Positions 1 through 5,553 of a DNA stretch of 7,736 nucleotides are shown one piece after another. The notes under the pieces are model-generated. The model was not told the DNA's origin and searched no databases. It was given only the letters and a program-made list of their open reading frames with translations. The position numbers and the translations under genes were made by a program. Each line of letters begins with the position of its first letter. Position 1 is the first letter of the stretch. Source of the stretch: SKGA01 sp051819745 (GTDB taxonomy: Archaea > Nanobdellota > Nanobdellia > Woesearchaeales > SKGA01). The stretch spans positions 1 to 7,736 of the forward strand of contig JBNJGO010000038.1 of assembly GCA_051819745.1 (NCBI GenBank). Direction: 5' to 3'.

Positions 1-987
1 ATGCAAGCAGAAAGTCTTCTTTCAATAGATGATGTTGAAATCTCTGTTGATGGCGATGATGAATCTGTAAGTTCAGGAGAAGAAATTGATGTAGAATATA
101 ATTCAGAAGTAGAACTTACTGTAACTCTAGAAAACTTATACAGTAACTCTGCCGATATTGAACTTGAAGATGCCTACTTTGAAGTCTATGATAATGGTGA
201 TTGGGATATAGATGAAGAATCCTCTGATATAGATATAGATGCTGATGATTCTGAAGATCTAGAAGTGACTTTTACAATCCCTTTTGATATTGACGATGAT
301 GAAGTTGATATCGTGATTAAATCATATGCTGAAGATGAAGACTATGGTTTTGAACACACTGCAGAGTTTAATTTCGAAATGTCTCTTGACGTTCCTTCAC
401 ATGAAATCAGAATAGACTCTGCAAGTTTTTCCAGCAACCCCGCCTCATGTATGCAAGGTTTTGTTGATTTGAATATTGAAATGCTCAACACTGGAGAAAA
501 TGATGAAGACGAAGTGACTCTAAATGTAGTGAGTGATAGTTCAAATCTCGACTGGCACGAACGAATCTTTGATATTGAAATCGAAGAAGGTGAAGAAGAG
601 ACGAGAACATTTTCAATTCCTTTAGATGGTATTTCAGATGGAACTTACTATTTGGATATTGAAACATACTATGATACTGATGACCTTTCGGATACAGAAG
701 TTGCCATTCTTCAAGTAGACTGTCCTGATTCAGCACAATCTTCAGAGGATAATTCCTCCTCAGAATCAGAAAATACAGGTGTAGTCGTAGATACTGGTTC
801 AGATACTTCCGGTGTTCAAGGTTCAGGAGTTTATTCCCAAGACGCGGGTAGCTCAACTAGCTTTGGGGAAATACGATCGAGCACAGGATATACTATTTTA
901 TTGATTGTCTTGATTTTAGGAATACTTGCTGTGATAGGATACTTTATCTCAGAATATATGTCCTCAAGAAAAGACAATAAAGAATAA
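1..987 (+). CDS. Acidic, C-terminally anchored surface protein (S-layer/CARDB-like), probably 5'-partial
   Basis: The visible 328 residues lack a signal peptide although the C-terminus is clearly built for the cell surface, so the true start is probably upstream and the ATG at base 1 is likely internal. Residues about 5-130 and 133-241 read as two beta-sandwich modules with the hydrophobic/charged alternation of CARDB/NEW3-type domains. The protein is extremely rich in Asp and Glu. Cys150 and Cys241 bracket the second module and could pair. Residues about 243-293 form a Ser/Gly/Thr-rich stalk with one N-glycosylation sequon (Asn251). Residues about 297-317 are a single membrane helix (ILLIVLILGILAVIGYF), followed by a short tail containing RKDNK. 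This is the layout of proteins called putative S-layer proteins in Woesearchaeota-like genomes. That family name is inference; the secreted, membrane-tethered topology is well supported. The gene ends in a strong T-tract and converges on cbf5. Confidence 0.65.
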   Translation: MQAESLLSIDDVEISVDGDDESVSSGEEIDVEYNSEVELTVTLENLYSNSADIELEDAYFEVYDNGDWDIDEESSDIDIDADDSEDLEVTFTIPFDIDDDEVDIVIKSYAEDEDYGFEHTAEFNFEMSLDVPSHEIRIDSASFSSNPASCMQGFVDLNIEMLNTGENDEDEVTLNVVSDSSNLDWHERIFDIEIEEGEEETRTFSIPLDGISDGTYYLDIETYYDTDDLSDTEVAILQVDCPDSAQSSEDNSSSESENTGVVVDTGSDTSGVQGSGVYSQDAGSSTSFGEIRSSTGYTILLIVLILGILAVIGYFISEYMSSRKDNKE

Positions 988-991
988 ATAG

Positions 992-1035
992 TTTATTTTT
1001 TCTTTTTTTTCTTTTTTTTTATACTGCTTTTTTTT
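992..1035 (+). terminator. T-rich intrinsic archaeal terminator after the surface-protein gene
   Basis: Starting five bases after the TAA stop there are T runs of 6, 8 and 9, each interrupted by a single other base, and another run of 8 at 1028-1035. No hairpin precedes them, as expected for archaeal intrinsic termination, which depends on T tracts in the non-template strand. Confidence 0.75.
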
Positions 1036-1174
1036 GTCGCTTCTTATTCTTTGATTTGTTTCAAGAAATATCTTTTACTGCAGTTAATGGTTGAATCATG
1101 AATAATACTATTATAATATATAATGCTTTTTTGGCTTTTAAAACTGTTTGTTTTTTAAAATAATTACGATTATC

Positions 1175-2167
1175 TTATGGTCGTTCTATTTTAGGATATA
1201 TTCCTGGTTTCATAAAAACTTGCTCTGGACGACAAGCAACTCCTTGAGATTCTTTAACCATTTCTTTAGAAATCATGGCACTTTTTGCAACCATAACCAA
1301 TTCTCCTTTAAGCGTTTTGACAGCAACAAATTCTCCAACTTGGATGTCGCTTTCAACCTTAACAATTCCCGGAACTTTTAAACTAGCACCATTACAAAGA
1401 CTATTGACTGTCGTATCTGCAACCCACACTGAAGGTAAATGTCTAACACCATTCTCGATTGGTTGAATACATTCTTGTAAACGAGTCTCATCTCCTTTCT
1501 GATAATAATAAAACGCATCTTTAAGATCTTGAAGTGTCATAAGTTGATCTTTTTCTTGAAAAGGACCTGCTTTAGTTCTTCTTAACTCTTCCATATGAGC
1601 TCCGACACCAAGACGTTCTCCTATATCATGACAAAGTTTTCTGATATAAGTTCCTGCTTGAGTGCCTGCCTTGAATAATACACTCGAACCTTTTATTTCA
1701 AGAATCTGAAAATAATAAATTTTTCTGAAACGAGGTCGTCTCTTAACAGCAGATTTAGCAGGTGGTGTTTGCTTGATTTTACCAGTGAATTCTTCTTTGA
1801 TACACTGTTCTAATCTAGTTCGTTCCACTTCGCCATGAAGATGCATAAGACAAACATATTCCTTACCTGCAGTCAATAGTGATTGTACAATTCTAGTACC
1901 TCTTCCTAACGCAACAGGCAATATTCCTGTAACTTTAGGATCGAGTGTTCCTGAATGCCCTGATTTTTTTATATTAAGAATATGTTGAACAAATGAACTT
2001 ACTTGATGTGATGTTGGTCCTCGAGGTTTATCAACATTAATGATTCCAAAATCAAGAAGTTCTTCTACACTCCTCTCAGAAGGTTTTTTTCCGAATTTAA
2101 CATCGGTTTCTGGTTGTTGTCTAACAAGAACCTGTCGATCTATTTTTTCAAACGGTAATAATCCCAT
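1175..2167 (-). CDS. cbf5: RNA-guided pseudouridine synthase subunit Cbf5 (archaeal TruB/dyskerin family)
   Basis: This is the catalytic subunit of the H/ACA ribonucleoprotein, which converts guide-RNA-selected uridines in rRNA to pseudouridine with Nop10, Gar1 and L7Ae; archaeal Cbf5 can also modify U55 of tRNA. At 330 residues it has the normal archaeal length. The N-terminal 40 residues match the Cbf5-specific extension. The TruB core starts at INVDKPRGPTSHQV (43-56). The catalytic aspartate is Asp76 in GHSGTLDPKVTG, the active-site tyrosine is Tyr104 in GKEYVCLMHLHGEV, and Arg176 lies in GTYIRKLCHDIG. Residues about 246-325 form the PUA domain that holds the ACA end of the guide RNA (from PSVWVADTTVNSL to GIYPK). 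All key residues are present. No in-frame ATG lies between the promoter and this start, which supports it. The gene is divergent from lysS and convergent with the surface-protein gene. Confidence 0.97.
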   Translation of the reverse strand: MGLLPFEKIDRQVLVRQQPETDVKFGKKPSERSVEELLDFGIINVDKPRGPTSHQVSSFVQHILNIKKSGHSGTLDPKVTGILPVALGRGTRIVQSLLTAGKEYVCLMHLHGEVERTRLEQCIKEEFTGKIKQTPPAKSAVKRRPRFRKIYYFQILEIKGSSVLFKAGTQAGTYIRKLCHDIGERLGVGAHMEELRRTKAGPFQEKDQLMTLQDLKDAFYYYQKGDETRLQECIQPIENGVRHLPSVWVADTTVNSLCNGASLKVPGIVKVESDIQVGEFVAVKTLKGELVMVAKSAMISKEMVKESQGVACRPEQVFMKPGIYPKIERP

Positions 2168-2190
2168 ATTGTCTAATGAGTCAGCCCTAC

Positions 2191-2200
2191 TTTTTAAACT
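2191..2200 (-). promoter_or_regulatory. TATA-like element for cbf5
   Basis: Read on the minus strand the bases are AGTTTAAAAA, centred about 28 bases before the cbf5 ATG (2167). Archaeal transcription starts about 25-27 bases after the TATA centre, so the mRNA would begin at or just before the ATG. No Shine-Dalgarno sequence is present. Inferred from position and composition only. Confidence 0.5.
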
Positions 2201-2230
2201 TGTCGAGATTAGTTCTTTATCTCCGCAGTT

Positions 2231-2240
2231 TTTATATATT
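2231..2240 (+). promoter_or_regulatory. TATA box for lysS
   Basis: TTTATATATT is a strong archaeal TATA match centred about 28 bases before the lysS ATG at 2264. The spacing implies a leaderless or nearly leaderless mRNA, and there is no Shine-Dalgarno match between the box and the start codon. Confidence 0.65.
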
Positions 2241-2263
2241 ACTTATTATTAACAGAATATACT

Positions 2264-3757
2264 ATGGAATCTGAAAATCATCTCATAAAAGAACGAAAAA
2301 GAAAACTATCGGAACTAGAAGAACGAGGAGTAAACCCTTATCCTTACACTTTCGCAATCTCAAAAAAAGCACAGGCTATCCTTGACGAGCACAAAGGTCT
2401 CGAACCAGAATCAACAACAGAATCGTTTGAATCACTCGCCGGAAGAATAGTTCTGCTTCGACGGATGGGAAAAGCTAGTTTTGTAACTATACAAGATTCA
2501 ACAGCGAAAATTCAATTATATTTTAGAGCGGACGATGTTGGTAAGGAAGAATACAAGCTACTCAAAAAATTAGATATGGGTGACTTTGTTGGTGTATCTG
2601 GAGATGTTTTTACCACAAAAACTGGGGAAATAACCATTCATGTTAAATCCTTCAAAATATTATCCAAAGCCCTTCGTCCACTGCCAGAAAAATATCACGG
2701 TCTTAAAGATACTGAACTCAAATATCGTAAACGATACCTTGACCTTATCACCAATCAAGATAGTAAAAAAGTCTTTGAGCAACGAAGCAAGATACTCCAT
2801 GAAGTACGATCTTTTTTACAAGAAAAAGGATTTCTTGAAGTTGAAACTCCTATTCTTCAACCGTTATATGGTGGTGCAGCTGCAAAACCTTTCATCACAC
2901 ATCATAATGAGCTAGATATGCCTTTATACTTGAGAATAAGTCCGGAACTATACCTAAAACGACTGATCGTGGGTGGTTTTGAAAAAGTATTTGATATCAA
3001 CAAAAATTTCAGAAACGAAGGCATTGACACCACTCACAACCCTGAGTTTACGATGCTTGAACTTTATCAAGCATATGCTGATTATAATACCATGATGACT
3101 TTGATGGAATCGATGTTTGAACACGTCGCAAAAAAAGTGTTTGGAACTACAACCTTCACATTCAAGGGAAAACAAATAGATGTTTCTGTTCCTTGGCGAA
3201 GAATAACAATGATTGACGCTATCAAAGAATATGCTGGAATAGATGTCAACGAAAAAAGTGTTGAAGAATTACAGGATATTATAGAATCAAATCTTATCGA
3301 ATTTGATAAAGAATTAAATTGGGGAAACTTAGTTACTGCGCTCTTTGAACATTATTGTGAAGATAAATTCATAGACCCTACATTTGTCATAGACCATCCA
3401 AAAGAATCAACTCCTTTGTGTAAGGCAAAACGAGGCGATGATCGTCTAATCGAACGATTTGAACCATTCTGTATGGGTATGGAATTAGCAAACGCTTATA
3501 GTGAGCTTAACAACCCTATAAAACAACGAGAACTCCTCGAAGACCAACAACGACAACTCTCAAAAGGAGATGAGGAAGCAAATCCTATAGATGAGGATTT
3601 CCTTGAAGCAATTGAACAAGGAATGCCTCCAACAGGAGGTCTTGGGATAGGTTTGGATCGTATGATAATGTTGATGACAGGTCAAGAATCAATTCGTGAT
3701 GTAATACTGTTTCCAACAATGAAACCCGATGTTTCAGATGAGGATTCTTCTGAATAA
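2264..3757 (+). CDS. lysS: Lysyl-tRNA synthetase, class II
   Basis: This cytoplasmic enzyme charges tRNA-Lys with lysine using ATP. The 497 residues match the family's usual length of about 500. The N-terminal OB-fold anticodon-binding domain covers about residues 57-135 (LAGRIVLLRRMGKASFVTIQD, then IQLYFRADD). The catalytic domain carries all three class II motifs: motif 1 around 183-200 (FLQEKGFLEVETPIL), motif 2 around 242-268 (VFDINKNFRNEG, then HNPEFTMLE), and motif 3 at 459-469 (GLGIGLDRMIM). The lysine-specific stretch LYGGAAAKPF (201-210) and MGMELANAYSELNNP (404-418) separate it from AspRS and AsnRS. The start is fixed by the TATA box 28 bases upstream and by the alignable N-terminus. 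Many euryarchaea instead use the unrelated class I enzyme (LysK), so a class II enzyme here is informative. The C-terminus ends in a short acidic tail (DVSDEDSSE). Confidence 0.98.
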   Translation: MESENHLIKERKRKLSELEERGVNPYPYTFAISKKAQAILDEHKGLEPESTTESFESLAGRIVLLRRMGKASFVTIQDSTAKIQLYFRADDVGKEEYKLLKKLDMGDFVGVSGDVFTTKTGEITIHVKSFKILSKALRPLPEKYHGLKDTELKYRKRYLDLITNQDSKKVFEQRSKILHEVRSFLQEKGFLEVETPILQPLYGGAAAKPFITHHNELDMPLYLRISPELYLKRLIVGGFEKVFDINKNFRNEGIDTTHNPEFTMLELYQAYADYNTMMTLMESMFEHVAKKVFGTTTFTFKGKQIDVSVPWRRITMIDAIKEYAGIDVNEKSVEELQDIIESNLIEFDKELNWGNLVTALFEHYCEDKFIDPTFVIDHPKESTPLCKAKRGDDRLIERFEPFCMGMELANAYSELNNPIKQRELLEDQQRQLSKGDEEANPIDEDFLEAIEQGMPPTGGLGIGLDRMIMLMTGQESIRDVILFPTMKPDVSDEDSSE

Positions 3758-3763
3758 TAACTG

Positions 3764-3799
3764 TTTTATTTTTTTTCTTTTTTATTTGTTGTGTTTTTT
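3764..3799 (+). terminator. T-rich intrinsic terminator after lysS
   Basis: Runs of 8 T and 6 T separated by one C begin about ten bases after the lysS stop, with a further run of 6 T at 3794-3799. There is no preceding hairpin, as is usual for archaeal T-tract terminators. Confidence 0.7.
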
Positions 3800-3927
3800 A
3801 TTCTAATTCGATTTATACTTCCAAGAATACTCGGTTGAATTGTTTTTATTTTCAATTTTTTAAGTAAACTCATGTCCATTTTTTTTCCTTTGCTATACAA
3901 AGGTGTTCCTGTCGTAACTAAGCCCAT
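3766..3927 (-). CDS. Possible small basic protein, 53 codons (uncertain)
   Basis: The minus strand of the lysS-pilin gap holds an uninterrupted ORF beginning MGLVTTGTPLYSKGKK, continuing MDMSLLKKLKIKTIQPSIL and ending in a Lys-rich tail. I do not recognise a family. An alternative start at 3879 (MDMSLL) has an AAGGA sequence 6 bases upstream. In favour of a gene: the ORF nearly fills the spacer, the first half has ordinary protein-like composition, and an open run of this length is not very common in such AT-rich DNA. Against: the C-terminal Lys residues are simply the lysS terminator T-tract read backwards, and the only good TATA sequence nearby (3938-3947) is placed for the plus-strand operon and would start minus-strand transcription inside the ORF. 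It could be chance. Confidence 0.25.
   Translation of the reverse strand: MGLVTTGTPLYSKGKKMDMSLLKKLKIKTIQPSILGSINRIRIKNTTNKKEKK
3887..3903. repeat. Perfect 6-bp inverted repeat (CCTTTG-5 nt-CAAAGG)
   Basis: CCTTTG and CAAAGG are exact reverse complements around a CTATA loop. The element lies about 35-50 bases upstream of the TATA box of the pilin-TPM-LemA operon, where an operator or activator site could sit. On the minus strand its second arm overlaps the AAGGA sequence before the 3879 ATG of the possible small ORF. It is not a terminator in either direction, because no T-run follows it on either strand. A repeat of this size is expected by chance a few times in a window this long. Confidence 0.35.
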
Positions 3928-3937
3928 CTTCCAAAAC

Positions 3938-3947
3938 CTTTAAATAC
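3938..3947 (+). promoter_or_regulatory. Promoter (TATA with A-rich BRE-like flank) for the pilin-TPM-ZnR-LemA operon
   Basis: CTTTAAATAC is a good archaeal TATA box, preceded by CCAAAAC, which resembles a BRE. Its centre is about 28 bases before the ATG at 3970, so the first operon gene should be translated from a leaderless transcript. No other promoter-like element is obvious between the four genes. Confidence 0.65.
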
Positions 3948-3969
3948 TCTTAATTCATCATTTAGATGT

Positions 3970-4422
3970 ATGGGTGTGTTCTCTTCAAAACAAGCAATGT
4001 CTCCGTTGATCGCCACTGTTTTATTAATAGCGTTTGCCGTAGCTTTAGGTGTGATGATCATGAACTGGAGTTCTGGCGTGGGTGAAGAATCTCATGGTGT
4101 AGACGACGAAACCTGCTCTCTTGTCGAATTATCACTTTCAGGAAATTTTTGTTATACTGGTTCTTCGATCCAATTAGGGGTTAAAAATACTGGTGAGAAA
4201 AATATTGATGCATTATCTATTCAACTTCAATCGGATGTGACTGATTACTCCATAACTCTTAAAAATTCAAAATTAATATCTGGAGAATCAGCTTCAAAAG
4301 AAATACCTTACGCATCAACAGGAGATTCGACCACTGCAATTATTATCCCTTTAGTTGCAGTTGATGGTGAACTTCATAAATGCGATCAACAGGGATTTTC
4401 TAAAGAATTAGTTTCTTGCTAG
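3970..4422 (+). CDS. Type IV pilin-like secreted protein (archaellin/pilin N-terminal domain)
   Basis: The 150-residue protein begins with a class III signal peptide: a short polar leader with Lys7, then MSPLIATVLLIAFAVALGVMI. This matches the archaeal pilin N-terminal pattern (SPxIATVLLIAxxVxLG), and a PibD/FlaK-like peptidase would most likely cut between Ala9 and Met10. The hydrophobic helix (about 11-31) would then anchor or polymerise the mature protein. The rest (about 45-150) is a small beta-rich extracellular domain with GVKNTGEKNIDALSI (70-84), a pattern frequent in archaeal pilins. It has four cysteines (49, 61, 138 and the final residue 150), suggesting two disulfides. It is the first gene of the operon, with a TATA box 28 bases upstream; an out-of-frame ATG at 3966 is not used. 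The TPM gene follows after 10 bases. Whether it forms filaments or is a pilin-signal membrane protein cannot be told from sequence. Confidence 0.85.
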   Translation: MGVFSSKQAMSPLIATVLLIAFAVALGVMIMNWSSGVGEESHGVDDETCSLVELSLSGNFCYTGSSIQLGVKNTGEKNIDALSIQLQSDVTDYSITLKNSKLISGESASKEIPYASTGDSTTAIIIPLVAVDGELHKCDQQGFSKELVSC

Positions 4423-4426
4423 GTGA
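4421..4426 (+). promoter_or_regulatory. Shine-Dalgarno site AGGTGA for the TPM gene
   Basis: AGGTGA is complementary to the archaeal 16S rRNA 3' end (UCACCU) and lies 6 bases before the ATG at 4433. Its first two bases are the last two of the upstream pilin gene's TAG stop codon, so termination and re-initiation are closely coupled. Confidence 0.8.
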
Positions 4427-4432
4427 CTTCCA

Positions 4433-5224
4433 ATGCAACAACATTTTTCAAAACAAACAGTTATACTATTCTTCGTAATCGTATTATTACTCTTACCTTC
4501 CTTATCATTTGCACTAGAACCTTCTGAAATTGCACTCGATTCATATGTCAATGATTATACTTCAAAATTATCAACTGAACACACCCAACAACTCAACGCA
4601 CTGCTTCACGAATTAAAAGAATCAGGCACTGCACAAATGAGTATACTGGTTATAGATTCATTAGATGGATGGTCTAAAGAAGAATATGCAATGGAAGTTG
4701 CACATGAAAATCTTGGAGATGAAGAATCTGATAATGGTCTTTTGCTTTTAGTGGCTCTTGAAGAACAAAAATATCGTGTAGAAGTGGGTTATGGTCTTGA
4801 AGGCACTCTCAACGATGCAAAAGTAGGTCGGATGGCGCGAGAACACTTAGTTCCTTTATTTCAGCAAGAACAATATGGGCGAGGATTATTACAATTCACT
4901 GGATCAATATATACTGAACTCACTGGAGATGATAATTTTACAAACGTCCAAGGTGTCGCTCTTAATCAACAATCAGCTCCATGGTGGTCTCGATTAGGAA
5001 TACTTCCCTTTCTGATAGTTTTCATGCTCTTGCGCGGATTATTTGGAGCGATAGGTTCGCGAAAACACGAAACAAAAGGTCAAAAAAAATCACGAAAAGC
5101 CGATGATACGTTTTCCGCTGCATTACTAGCGAGCATGTTCCTTCGAGGAGGCGGTGGTTCTGGTGGATTCGGAGGATTTGGAGGCGGTGGCTTCGGCGGT
5201 GGCGGAGCCGGCGGTGGCTGGTAA
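4433..5224 (+). CDS. TPM-domain membrane protein (YgcG-like) with Gly-rich C-terminus
   Basis: The 263-residue protein starts with a Sec-type signal peptide (hydrophobic core about 9-22, likely cut after SLSFA at residue 27). The TPM domain covers about residues 31-165: FALEPSEIALDSYVND at its entry, then MSILVIDSLDGWSKEEYAMEVA (69-90), DNGLLLLVALEEQKYRVEVGYGLEG (100-124) and the LNDAK..R region. All are typical of the family that includes bacterial YgcG and plant TLP18.3; phosphatase activity has been reported for some members but cannot be assumed here. A membrane helix follows at about 187-206, then a basic loop (HETKGQKKSRK) and a Gly-rich tail (239-262, repeats of GGFGG and GGGG) ending in Trp, as in many YgcG proteins. 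Predicted topology: TPM domain outside, basic loop and Gly tail inside. Its operon partners, especially LemA, match a pairing common in bacteria. The Gly tail makes 5150-5220 locally G+C-rich. Confidence 0.92.
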   Translation: MQQHFSKQTVILFFVIVLLLLPSLSFALEPSEIALDSYVNDYTSKLSTEHTQQLNALLHELKESGTAQMSILVIDSLDGWSKEEYAMEVAHENLGDEESDNGLLLLVALEEQKYRVEVGYGLEGTLNDAKVGRMAREHLVPLFQQEQYGRGLLQFTGSIYTELTGDDNFTNVQGVALNQQSAPWWSRLGILPFLIVFMLLRGLFGAIGSRKHETKGQKKSRKADDTFSAALLASMFLRGGGGSGGFGGFGGGGFGGGGAGGGW

Positions 5225-5233
5225 ATTACAATT

Positions 5234-5240
5234 AGGTGAT
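5234..5240 (+). promoter_or_regulatory. Shine-Dalgarno site AGGTGAT that fixes the zinc-ribbon gene start
   Basis: AGGTGAT lies 4 bases before the ATG at 5245. An in-frame GTG at 5236 falls inside this ribosome-binding site, so it should not be taken as the start codon. Confidence 0.8.
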
Positions 5241-5244
5241 ATTT

Positions 5245-5553
5245 ATGAAATCAAATAAACATACTGCTCTAGACAATGGTGTCTCTCGATTCACAAGATT
5301 TTTCACATGGTTATTTACGGGAAAAAAATTATATTTATCTGACACTATCAAACTCAAATGTCCTCGATGCTGTACTAAAATGGATAAAATACACAAAGGA
5401 GGCGTAACCATAGATGTATGTCCTCACTGTAAAGGAATTTTTCTCGATGACGGTGAGATTGACAAATTATCGTTGATGGCAAAAAAAGAATTTTCAACAA
5501 CAAATCGAGCTTCTCATTCAAAGAAAAAAACATCAAAAAAGGTGAAATCATGA
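5245..5553 (+). CDS. TFIIB-type zinc-ribbon protein (zf-TFIIB family)
   Basis: The protein is 102 residues from the ATG chosen because AGGTGAT sits just before it. Residues 37-75 form a compact zinc ribbon: KCPRCCTKMDK (Cys39, Cys42), then VCPHCKGIFLDDGEIDKL (Cys59, Cys62). The CxxC...DxCPxCxGxxLDxGEl signature is that of the zf-TFIIB family of small proteins and not of transcription factor TFB itself. The N-terminal 30 residues (RFTRFFTWLFTGKKLYL) are aromatic and basic and might lie on the membrane face; the C-terminal 20 are Lys/Ser-rich and probably disordered. Its stop codon overlaps the lemA start (ATGA), implying translational coupling. Lying between two membrane proteins, it may be a cytosolic or peripheral partner of the TPM-LemA system. 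That role is inference; no biochemical function is established for this family member. Confidence 0.88.
   Translation: MKSNKHTALDNGVSRFTRFFTWLFTGKKLYLSDTIKLKCPRCCTKMDKIHKGGVTIDVCPHCKGIFLDDGEIDKLSLMAKKEFSTTNRASHSKKKTSKKVKS
5540..5545 (+). promoter_or_regulatory. Shine-Dalgarno site AGGTGA for lemA
   Basis: AGGTGA lies 4 bases before the ATG at 5550, within the final codons of the zinc-ribbon gene. It is identical to the sites before the TPM and zinc-ribbon genes. Confidence 0.8.

Noticed and set aside
485..856. 123-codon minus-strand ORF inside the surface-protein gene
   Set aside because: It is the reverse reading of the Asp/Glu/Ser-rich coding region, giving a Leu/His/Tyr-rich low-complexity product with no recognisable domain and no promoter or ribosome-binding site.
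1040..1174. Search for a C/D or H/ACA guide RNA near cbf5
   Set aside because: No convincing box C (RUGAUGA), box D (CUGA) pair or ACA-tailed hairpin could be seen on either strand.
1148..1381. 77-codon plus-strand ORF across the 3' end of cbf5
   Set aside because: It lies mostly antisense to the conserved cbf5 PUA domain, and the product is Phe/Asn-rich without any family features.
2640..2915. 91-codon plus-strand ORF within lysS
   Set aside because: It is an out-of-frame shadow of a fully conserved synthetase gene, with a Lys/Leu-rich product and no ribosome-binding site.
5150..5222. G+C-rich GGx repeat tract suggesting a foreign insertion or repeat element
   Set aside because: It is the in-frame Gly-rich tail typical of YgcG/TPM proteins; Gly codons alone explain the composition.
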